DNA of 64,000 nt from Dictyobacter vulcani (GTDB lineage Bacteria; Chloroflexota; Ktedonobacteria; Ktedonobacterales; Ktedonobacteraceae): contig NZ_BKZW01000001.1 of NCBI RefSeq assembly GCF_008974265.1, forward strand, positions 806,001 through 870,000, written 5' to 3'. The notes below the pieces were generated by a model. It saw nothing but the letters and a program-made list of their open reading frames with translations. It had not been told where the DNA came from and searched no databases. Positions 55,293-64,000 of this stretch are shown piece after piece. The position numbers and the translations under genes were made by a program. Position 1 is the first letter of the stretch. The number at the start of each line of letters is the position of its first letter.

Positions 55293-55591
55293 TCAATACA
55301 TCTCCCTATTCTTCGTCCGCCGCCGCCGAGAAACGCTTAAACGAGGATTATGCCTTACTATACCAGAATATGCTCGATTTTGCACCATGTCAGGAAAAAT
55401 ATGAAGATATTGTCATCATATGCCTACATTTCCAGTTGATGAGTAAAACCAGCTGCGCGTGAGCAGCTTTCACACATACTCTTCAAGAAGCTTCTATAAG
55501 AAGGACCATCTATTTGTAGCAACCCTGGCCATGTTTTATAATAGAGCCGGATTTCGCATTCTTAATTGGCGAGGGAGAGCACTACGCAGCC

Positions 55592-56281
55592 ATGACACAA
55601 ACCAATAACGTACCGGCTAAAGATGCAGCCGATGCATCTGCCAGAAAACATCGGAGCATAACCGCCCCACTGTGGGTCTCTACAGTGGCGACATTACTCT
55701 TTGGCATCGTCTATACCATTTTACCAGAACGGATCACCATTGGTCCCAGCTGGCTACCATTGTGTATTATAGGAATTCTTATTTTGCCCGGCCTCATCAC
55801 TCTTGCGCTGGGTCGTCCACTTTCCCATAAGATTAATCGCTATATTGCCTTTTGTATTTTAGCCGTGATCACATGCTTTTTGGTCGTGAGTGTAGGGCTC
55901 TTAATCGCAACTTTACCAAACAGACAACAGGGAAACGATGCGGTCAACTTGCTGCGCACCGGAGGAGCCCTGTGGATAAGCAATGTGCTGGTCTTTGGAC
56001 TCTGGTATTGGGAGATTGATGGCGATGGTCCTCACAAACGGGCCCAGATGGGACATCAGGCCGCTGATCTGCTTTTCCCCCAACAACTAGATGGCAATAA
56101 GCAACAATGGGTACCACACTTTGTTGATTATCTCTTTGTTAGTTTTAACGGGGCAACAGCTCTTAGTCCCACGGATACGTATCCTTTGACTCATCGGGCT
56201 AAAATACTGATGATGATTGAGGCCATCATTGCTCTGACCATTCTCTCCATGCTGATTGGGCGCGCCATCAATCTTGTCTGA
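55592..56281 (+). CDS. Integral membrane protein of unknown function
   Basis: 229 residues. Four hydrophobic helices are visible: PLWVSTVATLLFGIVYTIL, LPLCIIGILILPGLITLAL, YIAFCILAVITCFLVVSVGLLI, and a C-terminal MMIEAIIALTILSMLIGRAI. Between the third and fourth comes the motif WYWEIDGDGPHKRAQ, then FVDYLFVSFNGATALSPTDTYPLTHRAKILMM, whose SPTDT segment recalls potassium-channel-type pore sequences in a widespread family of unknown function. It is preceded by about 300 bp without a gene. Confidence 0.6.
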   Translation: MTQTNNVPAKDAADASARKHRSITAPLWVSTVATLLFGIVYTILPERITIGPSWLPLCIIGILILPGLITLALGRPLSHKINRYIAFCILAVITCFLVVSVGLLIATLPNRQQGNDAVNLLRTGGALWISNVLVFGLWYWEIDGDGPHKRAQMGHQAADLLFPQQLDGNKQQWVPHFVDYLFVSFNGATALSPTDTYPLTHRAKILMMIEAIIALTILSMLIGRAINLV

Positions 56282-56333
56282 TCCGTTGATGCAACGCAGC
56301 TATGGCACACCCAATCCGAAATAAACCCAGGGA

Positions 56334-57629
56334 CTACTGAAGTTGCGGACGATAGGTCACGCTCTGATCGTCACTACCGTCTTGACGGTGAAGCACGCTG
56401 TGGGCAGGCGTAGTAGTAGCAACTTCACGTCCCCGCTTGAAAACATGCAGACGCGCAGGTAATAAACGCAGGGCCTCAAAGGCATTTGGAGCATCCAGCA
56501 GTAGAAAATCTGCTGGTTTGCCTTCCTCAATGCCATAGCGGTCCTGAATGCGCAAGGTTTTGGCTGCATTCGCGGTAATCAGATCAAAGACCGCATCAAT
56601 CTCTTCATAACCACTCATATGGCAAAGATACAGTGCCAGTTGTGCCGCCGCCAGCATGTCTCCCCGCCCCATAGGAAACCAGGGATCCATAATTGAGTCA
56701 TGTCCTAGCGCGACGTTGACACCGCTTGCCAGTAGCTCTTTAACACGCGTAATACCACGACGTTTGGGGTACGAATCGAAACGCCCCTGCAACACAACAT
56801 TATCAAACGGATTGGCGACAACGTTTACCTGCGCACGGGCCAGCAAGCCGATTAATTTAAAAGCATAGGCGTTATCATAAGAATGCATGGCGGTACAATG
56901 GCTGGCGGTCACGCGCCCTTGCCAGCTCTGCTCAATAGTATCGGCCGCCATCACTTCAGTGAAACGTGAAAGAGGATCATCGGTCTCATCACAATGACAA
57001 TCGATATCGCGATTGAACTCTTTGGCCAGGGCAAAAGCATAGTGCACATCTTCAACCCCCATATCCCGAGTCCATTCATAGTGTGGAATTCCTCCAACCA
57101 CGTCACATCCCAATTCCATCGCCCGACGCATCAATTCTCGCCCACCAGGAAAAGAAAGAATGCCATCCTGTGGAAAAGCGACCAGTTGCAGATCACACAT
57201 ATCGCGCACTTCCTCGCGCACTTCCAGCAAGGCACGTAAAGCCGTCAAATCAGGATCGCAGGCATCCACATGACTACGGATATGGAGCGTTCCTTGCGCT
57301 ACTTCCCACCGTATCTCTTCCAGCGCGCGACGCCTGACATCTTCATGTGTCAGGCTCTGCTTGCGTTCACTCCAGATCTGGATACCTTCGAGCAACGTAC
57401 CGCTTTGATTATAGCGTGGTTGACCAAGCGTCAGAACCGCATCGAGGTGAACATGGGCATCAATAAAAGGAGGCGACAATAAACGTCCCGCAGCATCAAT
57501 CTCCCGTGCGGCTGTTACTGATGAGAGATCGCGAGCGATACGGGCAAACTGCCCATCCTGAATGGCAATATCTACAAGTTCAGGCTGTCGGTGTAAACGA
57601 GCATGTCGAATAATTACATCGTACTGCAT
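56334..57629 (-). CDS. codA: Cytosine deaminase-type amidohydrolase
   Basis: 431 residues of the amidohydrolase superfamily. Metal ligands: HVH in FIDAHVHLDAVLTLG (about residue 61), H in GIPHYEWTRDMG (about residue 183), H in IDCHCDETDDP (HxxE-type CDETDD), and the late D in VALGHDSIMDPWFPMGRGDML, where HDSIMDPW is diagnostic of CodA. The N- and C-termini form the usual composite beta domain (DVIIRHARL ... KPADFLLLDAPN). It converts cytosine to uracil. It is downstream of the permease gene on the same strand, forming a codBA unit with a hairpin in the 148-bp gap. Confidence 0.85.
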   Translation of the reverse strand: MQYDVIIRHARLHRQPELVDIAIQDGQFARIARDLSSVTAAREIDAAGRLLSPPFIDAHVHLDAVLTLGQPRYNQSGTLLEGIQIWSERKQSLTHEDVRRRALEEIRWEVAQGTLHIRSHVDACDPDLTALRALLEVREEVRDMCDLQLVAFPQDGILSFPGGRELMRRAMELGCDVVGGIPHYEWTRDMGVEDVHYAFALAKEFNRDIDCHCDETDDPLSRFTEVMAADTIEQSWQGRVTASHCTAMHSYDNAYAFKLIGLLARAQVNVVANPFDNVVLQGRFDSYPKRRGITRVKELLASGVNVALGHDSIMDPWFPMGRGDMLAAAQLALYLCHMSGYEEIDAVFDLITANAAKTLRIQDRYGIEEGKPADFLLLDAPNAFEALRLLPARLHVFKRGREVATTTPAHSVLHRQDGSDDQSVTYRPQLQ

Positions 57630-57690
57630 TTTTTATCCTTTCCTCAGCCAGCATACATACTGGTCCGAGGCCTTAACGCCACAGATAACA

Positions 57691-57727
57691 AAAAGGGATG
57701 CCCCTCTTGCACGAAGGATATCCCTTT
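57691..57727 (-). terminator. Hairpin between permease and deaminase genes
   Basis: On the minus strand AAAAGGGAT and ATCCCTTTTT form a hairpin with a T-run at its 3' side, 50 bp after the permease stop and about 60 bp before the deaminase start. It may partially terminate transcription and lower codA relative to codB expression. Confidence 0.55.
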
Positions 57728-57777
57728 TATAGTAGCTACAACTGTCAAACCTGGACAAATAGCGTTGTCAGAATGAC

Positions 57778-59163
57778 TTAGCGGCCAGTTTGCTTCAATT
57801 CAATACGCCGTAAAATGAGATAGGCGACCGCAGCAATAACAACCCCTAATTCAAAACCAATATCCATACCTCCCAGAGATCTGGCGATTGGACCGGTGAA
57901 AAGATACTGCGAAGCTCCTAACCAGACACCAATCAGGCCCAGGAACATCGAGGCTATAGCTGCCCAGCCAACCGGGAGTTTACTGCGTGTATTCCAATCA
58001 TCGATGTTGTAGTTTCCTTTGCGGAAAACAAAATGCTCAAGGATCAGAATAATACACCAGGGACCTAACCAGTAAGCGATCAGCAACAGGAAATTGTCAA
58101 GCGTCTCGCTGAAACTATTCACAGAGGGAATGGCAATCAATACATAAATGACTGCCCCGATCAGCGTCCAGATTGCGCGATTAACACGCTGGAAAGCATG
58201 GCCCAGAACCTGCATGGTCAGCCCAAGGCTATAGTCATTGGGAATGTTGTTAGCAACCACGCTGAGCGCCAGCAAAGCCAGAATAACAGTACCCAGACCA
58301 CCAAGAGGCTTTAAGACCAGAGCCAGCGAGTCTCCAGTACTAGCAGCACGGTAAGCACTCACAGTAGTTAAGCACAGTCCCAGAATTTCCAGAACAATGC
58401 AGGGAATGGTAACACCCAGAAAGGTTAACCAGAAGATACGCGCAGCGGAAGTTTCTTCTGGCTGATTTACATTGTAATCAGCAGCATAGGAACTCCAACC
58501 GGTAGCGAAACCATAGATGGCTCCTCCAAAGGAGATTAGACTGGCCAGCGTACCCAGATTAAGAGCTGGACCAGGCACAACTACCACATGTGGACCGGCT
58601 AGCACCATCAACAAAATAAAAATCAATGCCATCGGGATCCAGGCGTAGCGCTCATAGCGGTGCACATATTTATATCCATAAATACTGACCACAGTTGTGA
58701 GCACGGCAATAATCAGAATACCCGCCCAGGCCGGGACTGCACCATGGCTGAGCGCCTGTACCAGTTGTCCACCTACAATGACATTGACAGCAGACCATCC
58801 AATACATGCAGCAATATTGAACAAGGCCATAATGATGGTTCCCAGCCAGCCAAAGGAGAAGCGGGTAATCGTCATTTGCCGCAAACCAAGCTTTGGTCCA
58901 AGCGTGGAGAAAAAGGCAACTGGCAGGACACCTAAAAGATTAAATACAACAATAATTGCAATCCCCTGCCAGAAACCAAGCTTAAATAGAGGAATTGCCA
59001 GCGCTCCAAGTGCGACGGTTGATAGCACCAGATTGGCGGATAGCCACATGGTGAAATTATCAATAATGCGGACATGCGTTCTGGCCTGTGGAGAGACACG
59101 TTCGATTCCATGTGTCTCGATACCCTGTTCCATGACAGGGGTATCAACTGTATCTGTAGCCAA
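57778..59163 (-). CDS. codB: NCS1-family cytosine/purine permease
   Basis: About 461 residues with about twelve transmembrane helices. I choose TTG 59163, which has AAAGGAG 9 nt upstream; the frame runs on to 59238 through an unlikely hydrophobic extension. NCS1 hallmarks: NFTMWLSANLVLSTVALGALAIPLF, then FWQGIAIIVVFNLLGVLPVAFFSTLGPKLGLRQM and FSFGWLGTIIMALFNIAACIGWSAVN, and later SYAADYNVNQP. It imports cytosine or a related base for the deaminase downstream. Confidence 0.85.
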   Translation of the reverse strand: MATDTVDTPVMEQGIETHGIERVSPQARTHVRIIDNFTMWLSANLVLSTVALGALAIPLFKLGFWQGIAIIVVFNLLGVLPVAFFSTLGPKLGLRQMTITRFSFGWLGTIIMALFNIAACIGWSAVNVIVGGQLVQALSHGAVPAWAGILIIAVLTTVVSIYGYKYVHRYERYAWIPMALIFILLMVLAGPHVVVVPGPALNLGTLASLISFGGAIYGFATGWSSYAADYNVNQPEETSAARIFWLTFLGVTIPCIVLEILGLCLTTVSAYRAASTGDSLALVLKPLGGLGTVILALLALSVVANNIPNDYSLGLTMQVLGHAFQRVNRAIWTLIGAVIYVLIAIPSVNSFSETLDNFLLLIAYWLGPWCIILILEHFVFRKGNYNIDDWNTRSKLPVGWAAIASMFLGLIGVWLGASQYLFTGPIARSLGGMDIGFELGVVIAAVAYLILRRIELKQTGR

Positions 59164-59802
59164 GAATGAAGGCTCCTTTGTAAATAAGGAAGACAATAAT
59201 GCGACAAATAAAAAAAACAGACTAAAAAAAGCAAACAAATATGCGAAAAATCTCCATCAGCTCTTCAATTATAACAGGGAAGGATGATCTTCTGTCAACT
59301 TGTAAATACAAGTGTAAGCATTCATGTATGAAGAACTGCACATATTCTCAGTCACTAAATACGGAGACAACCAAAAGATTTTCTCAATAAAAACATCCAG
59401 TAAAATAAATTTCCTCAAAAGTATTCAGTTAATAATCATTTATCATTGATGAAAAAATGCCAAAAATAAGCGAAAAGCTTCCATTGAAACAGGCACAATT
59501 CAGTGCTTTTCAACTACTTTCTTAATGAAAATGTTTAAGCGAAGGTTAAACTCTAGACGTAGAGCAAGAAAATGGGTACAATGGCTCATATATAGTTATG
59601 GACGGAGTATCCATATGAAGCTAACCTGTAAAGGGCGACCAATGATGTAGCGCTCCCAAGTCTACACCATCTGGTCGCCCATCAACACATTCGGCACAAT
59701 GTACACAGAATTCGAGACTTCTATGACAACCACGGTTCCAATGGTTGCAGCGGTGGTGACAGACGCACACCTGTGCTAGCAGTTGTCAGATCAGGAGGTT
59801 GC
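59164..59802. other. Divergent regulatory region between codB and the PucR-family gene
   Basis: About 640 bp, AT-rich in the first 400, with no credible gene. It must carry the promoters of the codBA operon (minus) and the regulator (plus). I could not pick out a clear operator. Confidence 0.4.
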
Positions 59803-61911
59803 ATGTCTTTCAAGGCAAGTACAAATCATCAGCTTCCCTCTTGTTCCCCCACCGACTCGGAGCAGTCGCTTGAGCAGTTACAATTGGAAATTAGCGAACT
59901 GCGCAACGAGATCGAGATGCGGACACAGGAGAATACCCTACTTAATGAAGTAATTTCCACCGTCGGCTCAACGCTGAGGCTTGATGATGTGTTACGTCAC
60001 CTTGTGGACACAGTCGTCCGCGCTACGTCCTGCCAGATGGCATTCATCTATCTTTATGACAAAGACAAAGAACGACTGGTGCTGGCCAGCACCAATGAAC
60101 GCTATCGCCACCTGGTAGGAAAAATCACGATGGGGGTTGGAGAAGGGATTGCGGGTTGGGTTGCACTACACCAAAAACCAGTCTTCCTCACTGATGAGGC
60201 CCTGGAAGATCCACGCTTTTGCTATTTCCCTGAGTTGGAAGAGGAAAAGTTTCAGTCCATTATGACTGTGCCGATCATCACAAAAACACGCCATCTGATC
60301 GGCGTCATCACGCTACAGGCCATCGCTCCTCATGAGTTTACAGAACAACATCGTTTATTTATCACCAATACTGCGTCCCTTGTTGCCAGTGCCATTGAAA
60401 ATGCACAACTCTACGAAAACACACAACGCAAACTGAGCACGCTCACCACACTTTCCATTCTCAGCCAGACGATCAGTTCTGGTCTGTATCTCGATGATAT
60501 GCTCCGTTCACTTGCAACCCTGACCGTACAATTAATGGAAGTAGATTTATGCGTCATTATGCTGATGGATCAGGCACGTGAACGTGATCTTGAAAGCTCC
60601 CGGCAAGCCAGACGCCTGACAGTGCGCGCTTCCTCCCCTAATCTCAATGATCGCGCTCAGTTTCACGCCATCGACATTGATCGCACGACCCTTGAACGCC
60701 TGCGCGAGTTGAATGAAGCAAATCTGGCAAAAGACAATACCCAGTCCTCTCTTGAGCTTGATCTAGAAAATGAACATGCGCTCGAACGGCTCAATCCACT
60801 CAAAGATAATCAATATCGTGCCTTGATTTCAGCCCCGTTGATCTCTGGCACGGAACAGCTAGGCTTGATCAATTGTTATTCGAACAAAGCCCGGCGCTAT
60901 TCACCAGAAGATCAAACGCTCCTAACCACTATCGCTAATCAGGCCGCGATTGCCATTAAGAATAGCTACCTGGTAAACCAGCTGGCACAAAAAAATCTGG
61001 TGAAAGGTTTCTTTGACGATTTGATGCAGGGCACCAGCGATTCAGAGGATTCACTGCGGCAACGCGCGCATTTCCTTGGCTGCGATCTGACACGTGCACA
61101 TGCGGCTGTAATGGTGGAAATTACGCACGTGGATGCGCGCTGGGATGATGCCACAGCTACTCCCCAGAAACAGGCCAGGCCAGAACGGAAACGCGATCTG
61201 CCACGTCCGGCCAGTTCAGATAATCCAGCCTATTCCCAGGGAATCACCTTACAGGCCGCATACAAGCGTATGGGAGGTATTGTTCGACGTCGCATTCAAG
61301 ATAATTATTCAGGCTCAGTTTTCTATGAGCATGAAAATTTGATTACGTGCATTCTTCCGCTCAGCAAGGATCCCAATGGCTCACGCCTGAAACTCTGGCT
61401 TAAGGACCTGGCAGTGCAGATGCGCAATGAATACGATGTCTTCCTGTCAATCGGTATTGGCAACACCTGCCAATACATCAATGACTACCGACGCGGCTTT
61501 GCAGAAGCGAATGAAGCACTACAAATGGGACAGAATCTACAGGAGCCGAAATTGACGGAAGGAAAGAGAGTTCCTATCGTTACCCATTTCAATGATCTGG
61601 GAGTCTATCGCTATCTCTATAAAATCGCCCATATGGACGATTTGCGCGATGTGTACCAGGATCAAATTGCCCACATTGATAACTATGACCGGCGCAAAAA
61701 TACTGATCTTCTGGATACACTGGAAACATATCTTGAGTGCGCGGGCAATCTGACCAAGACATCAGAAAAGCTTTTTGTACACCGTAACACCTTGATCCAA
61801 CGTCTGGAACGTCTTCAGTCACTGTGCGATATTGATTTGCAAGAACGCAGTAACTGGCTGACATTGCAGGTTGCAATTAAAGTCTATAAGTTACGTAGTA
61901 GCGGCGAGTAA
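59803..61911 (+). CDS. PucR-family regulator with two GAF domains
   Basis: 702 residues from ATG 59803 (AGGAGG 5 nt upstream). A coiled coil (SLEQLQLEISELRNEIEMRTQENTLL) is followed by GAF 1 (LRLDDVLRHLVDTVVRATSCQMAFIYLYD, GVGEGIAGWVALHQKPVFL) and GAF 2 (ISSGLYLDDMLRSLATLTVQL ... LISAPLISGTEQLGLINCYS). A GGDEF-like middle typical of PucR (DVFLSIGIGNTCQYINDYRRGFAEANEALQMG) leads to the C-terminal HTH_30 (YLECAGNLTKTSEKLFVHRNTLIQRLERLQSLCDIDL). PucR proteins control purine/pyrimidine use; divergence from codBA makes that operon the likely target. Confidence 0.88.
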   Translation: MSFKASTNHQLPSCSPTDSEQSLEQLQLEISELRNEIEMRTQENTLLNEVISTVGSTLRLDDVLRHLVDTVVRATSCQMAFIYLYDKDKERLVLASTNERYRHLVGKITMGVGEGIAGWVALHQKPVFLTDEALEDPRFCYFPELEEEKFQSIMTVPIITKTRHLIGVITLQAIAPHEFTEQHRLFITNTASLVASAIENAQLYENTQRKLSTLTTLSILSQTISSGLYLDDMLRSLATLTVQLMEVDLCVIMLMDQARERDLESSRQARRLTVRASSPNLNDRAQFHAIDIDRTTLERLRELNEANLAKDNTQSSLELDLENEHALERLNPLKDNQYRALISAPLISGTEQLGLINCYSNKARRYSPEDQTLLTTIANQAAIAIKNSYLVNQLAQKNLVKGFFDDLMQGTSDSEDSLRQRAHFLGCDLTRAHAAVMVEITHVDARWDDATATPQKQARPERKRDLPRPASSDNPAYSQGITLQAAYKRMGGIVRRRIQDNYSGSVFYEHENLITCILPLSKDPNGSRLKLWLKDLAVQMRNEYDVFLSIGIGNTCQYINDYRRGFAEANEALQMGQNLQEPKLTEGKRVPIVTHFNDLGVYRYLYKIAHMDDLRDVYQDQIAHIDNYDRRKNTDLLDTLETYLECAGNLTKTSEKLFVHRNTLIQRLERLQSLCDIDLQERSNWLTLQVAIKVYKLRSSGE

Positions 61912-61934
61912 TCAGTAGTCTGTTGTATCTTCTG

Positions 61935-62093
61935 GCTCTTGATGATCTTTCACAAATAAATCAGGTATAAAGAGGGGCATCGAGCCCCTCCTGCCGGGGT
62001 ATGGGGTGCCCCCCACTCATCTCATCCCCTCGCCTCCCACCATAGGTGGGAGAGCTTTTTATACCTTCTTTAAAATTAAAGATCATCAAGAGC
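61935..62093. repeat. Palindromic, MITE-like structured element
   Basis: GCTCTTGATGATCTTT (61935-61950) is the exact complement of 62078-62093. Inside, AGGTATAAA (61963-61971) pairs with TTTATACCT (62058-62066), and several smaller GC hairpins follow (GGGGCATCGAGCCCC, CTCCCACCATAGGTGGGAG). The 159-bp unit between two convergent genes could be a miniature inverted-repeat element or a bidirectional terminator. The GGGAG-AGCTTTTTATA part looks like an intrinsic terminator for the PucR gene. Confidence 0.55.
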
Positions 62094-62123
62094 TAACGAC
62101 AGGAAAAATACAGGATGGAATGA

Positions 62124-62750
62124 CTATTGCGCGGCAATGCCACGAAAGAAGATTTTTCCGACGTGGATAACGATATCTTCTGGGGAAAGTTTATCTTCTG
62201 AGATCAGGCGTTCATAGCTTTTCGGAGATAACAAGCTTAAAAAAATACTGGTCATCACACTCGTTGGGAGCGTGGCATCGAACTCTCCCCGTGCCTTCCC
62301 TTCTTCTAAGAGCAAAGACACACGCTCAACTACACTTTCCCATAAAGATTTGATGCAATTTCCTTTTTCCGCAAACAGGCGGCGCATATCAACGCTATGA
62401 TAAATGGTGGAGAGGAGTTGTGTACGTTTGTGGAACAGTCCTGCATACATAAAATACAGCAGCGCCTCTAACTTGGCCTGGGGAGAGGACTGGGCATCCA
62501 GGCTGGCATCCAGATGGCGCAAAATCTCTTGCATATCGCGAGCAAAAATGGCCACAATCAAATCATCTTTGCCTGGAAAATGCAGATAGACGGTACCTTT
62601 AGCGATGCCAACCCGGCTGGCAATTTCATCCATTGAGGTTTCATGGTAGCCGCGCTCTAAAAAAACCTCTTCAGCAACCTGAAGGATTAATGTCTCGCGT
62701 TCCTGCCGCTGCTTTTCTTTCAGGGAACGTGGTGATTGTGACGTTTGCAT
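62124..62750 (-). CDS. TetR/AcrR-family transcriptional repressor
   Basis: 208 residues. The N-terminal TetR HTH is ETLILQVAEEVFLERGYHETSMDEIASRVGIAKGTVYLHFPGKDDLIVAIF; the C-terminal helical ligand domain is unremarkable and its ligand unknown. It is convergent with the PucR gene and 127 bp from the cation-efflux gene on the same strand. Confidence 0.9.
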   Translation of the reverse strand: MQTSQSPRSLKEKQRQERETLILQVAEEVFLERGYHETSMDEIASRVGIAKGTVYLHFPGKDDLIVAIFARDMQEILRHLDASLDAQSSPQAKLEALLYFMYAGLFHKRTQLLSTIYHSVDMRRLFAEKGNCIKSLWESVVERVSLLLEEGKARGEFDATLPTSVMTSIFLSLLSPKSYERLISEDKLSPEDIVIHVGKIFFRGIAAQ

Positions 62751-62877
62751 CGCTGTACCTCTTCACTGCTGCCATAAAGGCATCTTCTTGCGCTTAAATG
62801 CCTGCCACACAAAAATAGCACGGCTGGCATTCCATGTCAAGCAAAACACAGCATCATCTGTCAAAACGGCATAGCTC

Positions 62878-63888
62878 TTACTTTGTCAGAGATTGGGCGC
62901 TGACCGCCTCATGATCATGATCACAGCACTCATCCTGAGCACCTGAGCTTAAGCGACAATAAAGGCTTTCATCGCCACAGCAGGATGAAGCATGATCCTT
63001 ACATTCAAACTGGATCGTCGCATGGCTGATATTATATGTCGTTTGTAACATGGTCTGAATCTGGCCTAAGGTTCGCGCGTTTTCCTGGGGGGCCAGATCA
63101 CAGATGGAGACATGGCAGGAAAGGGCCGACATACCACTGGCAATACACCAGACGTGTAGGTCATGCACGTCATTCACCCCATCGAACGACTTGATATCTT
63201 CCACGAGTTGTTTGAGGGAGATATCAGCAGGAACAGCTTCAAGCAAAATGTCGGTGGTTTCGCGTACAATACCCCACGCGCCAAAAGCGATGAACGCGGC
63301 AATACCTACTGAGAGCAGAGGATCCACAAATGTCCAGCCAGTAAAGTAGATGATCGCACCTGCGAGAATAACTGCAACCGCAGCGCCGACATCGCCAAAC
63401 ACATGCAGACTTGCTGCACGCATATTAAGATTATGGCTCTCCTTACTCAATCCAAAACCAATAAACAGATTGATGGCAATGCCAATACCAGCCGATACAA
63501 ACATGATCAATGGCTCAACAGGCTCAGGATGCTGAAAGCGTTGCAGGGCTTCCCAGGCGATAAAAACGGCGATCAGAATTAAAGAGATTGCGTTCAGCAA
63601 GGCAACGAGAATACCAACACGATGATAGCCATAGGTTTTACGCTCGTTTGAAGGTCGCTCAGCCTGTCCCGCAGCAAACCAGGCCAATCCCAACGCAAAA
63701 AGATCAGTTAAGGTATGTCCCGCATCTGATAGCAAGGCCAGTGAGTGCGACAGAATGCCACCTACGATACCAGCCAGAAAAATGATAATCGTCAGAAAAA
63801 AAGCGGTTCGCAGCGTCTTTCTGGCCATGCCATGCGTATGATCGTGATGATGTCCATGCGCGTGTGTATGTGTATGTCCTGAACTCAT
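62878..63888 (-). CDS. Cation diffusion facilitator (Zn2+/Cd2+/Co2+ efflux)
   Basis: 336 residues. A His-rich N-terminus (HTHTHAHGHHHDHTHG) precedes six transmembrane helices. The transport-site H-x3-D motifs are in LLSDAGHTLTDLFALGLAW (TM2) and LHVFGDVGAAVAVILAG (TM5). The cytoplasmic beta domain (DVHDLHVWCIASGMSALSCHVSI) is followed by an extra Cys/His-rich tail (CKDHASSCCGDESLYC ... CCDHDHE), probably a metal sink. ATG 63888 overlaps the stop of the ArsR-type gene (ATGA), so repressor and pump are coupled. Confidence 0.92.
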   Translation of the reverse strand: MSSGHTHTHAHGHHHDHTHGMARKTLRTAFFLTIIIFLAGIVGGILSHSLALLSDAGHTLTDLFALGLAWFAAGQAERPSNERKTYGYHRVGILVALLNAISLILIAVFIAWEALQRFQHPEPVEPLIMFVSAGIGIAINLFIGFGLSKESHNLNMRAASLHVFGDVGAAVAVILAGAIIYFTGWTFVDPLLSVGIAAFIAFGAWGIVRETTDILLEAVPADISLKQLVEDIKSFDGVNDVHDLHVWCIASGMSALSCHVSICDLAPQENARTLGQIQTMLQTTYNISHATIQFECKDHASSCCGDESLYCRLSSGAQDECCDHDHEAVSAQSLTK

Positions 63889-64000
63889 TGCGCTACCTCA
63901 CGATCTACTGCACTTCCTGATATCTGGCCTTCAGCAGTATGATCAATACCCATGCGTAATAAGTGGCGAATATGTTCATCAACCAATCGGTAATAGACCA
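63885..64000 (-). CDS. ArsR/SmtB-family zinc-sensing repressor (3' part only)
   Basis: The frame enters from the right edge and gives the last 37 residues: VYYRLVDEHIRHLLRMGIDHTAEGQ plus a short tail. VYYRLVDEHI is the end of the wing and start of helix 5 of ArsR proteins. The spacing D-x-H-x10-H-x2-E matches the alpha-5 zinc site of SmtB. Its stop overlaps the ATG of the efflux gene, so metal-responsive control of that pump is likely. Confidence 0.75.
   Translation of the reverse strand, partial: VYYRLVDEHIRHLLRMGIDHTAEGQISGSAVDREVAQ

Noticed and set aside
54822..55296. Several 70-103-residue frames upstream of the kinase gene
   Set aside because: They overlap each other in both strands, lack ribosome-binding sites and coincide with a chain of hairpins; non-coding RNA is the better reading.

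Overview
The window looks like an accessory-rich stretch of a large Ktedonobacteria-type (Chloroflexota) genome. This is inferred from style, not from a marker gene: GAF/PucR and HTH-plus-GAF regulators, XRE-NACHT fusions, membrane-anchored Pro/Thr-rich surface proteins, a giant RHS protein, two tRNA genes and a very high load of insertion sequences (IS3, IS21, IS1182, IS1634, an IS701/IS4-like element and two identical IS256 copies).

Layout. 1-2.5 kb: debris of an IS3 and an IS1182 element. 2.5-4.2 kb: a minus-strand operon of about 50-residue single-span membrane proteins that share one C-terminal motif. It is headed by a protein made of about twelve tandem copies of that motif, and is the best candidate here for something undescribed. 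4.6-7.1 kb: an EamA transporter, an unknown membrane protein, and broken pterin/7-deazaguanine genes (queD, probably folE). 7.2-9.2 kb: a winged-helix regulator divergent from a frameshifted HTH-GAF gene. 9.5-13.1 kb: a nested transposon, an IS21 element inside orfA of an IS3 element, with both target duplications readable. 13.3-20.8 kb: an FAD oxidoreductase, an XRE-NACHT-membrane protein, a methyltransferase and a zinc-knuckle GIY-YIG nuclease. 21.9-27.1 kb: one unknown gene of more than 629 codons, split by two insertion sequences and truncated by a third. Removing each insertion plus one target duplicate restores a single frame.

27.1-44.7 kb lies between two identical direct IS256 copies. 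It holds a methyltransferase, small unknown proteins, a CheY-like receiver, a histidine phosphatase, two membrane-anchored surface proteins, and a 2275-residue RHS protein followed by a four-span membrane protein that may be its immunity partner. 44.7-48.5 kb is plasmid-like: ParM-like ATPase, ParR-like partner, parC-like repeats, two tyrosine recombinases (one truncated) and a second set of repeats spaced 22-23 bp, next to tRNA-Gly and tRNA-Pro. 48.9-55 kb is signalling: a receiver, an intact HTH-GAF regulator, and a hybrid sensor kinase/NtrC-like regulator pair. The kinase is preceded by about 370 nt of highly structured non-coding sequence resembling an OMEGA (IscB/TnpB) RNA with no nuclease gene beside it.

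55.6-64 kb is ordinary chromosome: a membrane protein, cytosine permease and deaminase (codB, codA) with a divergent PucR regulator, a TetR regulator, and a zinc-efflux operon (SmtB-type ArsR repressor plus CDF transporter). All calls come from reading the sequence; no database search was run.
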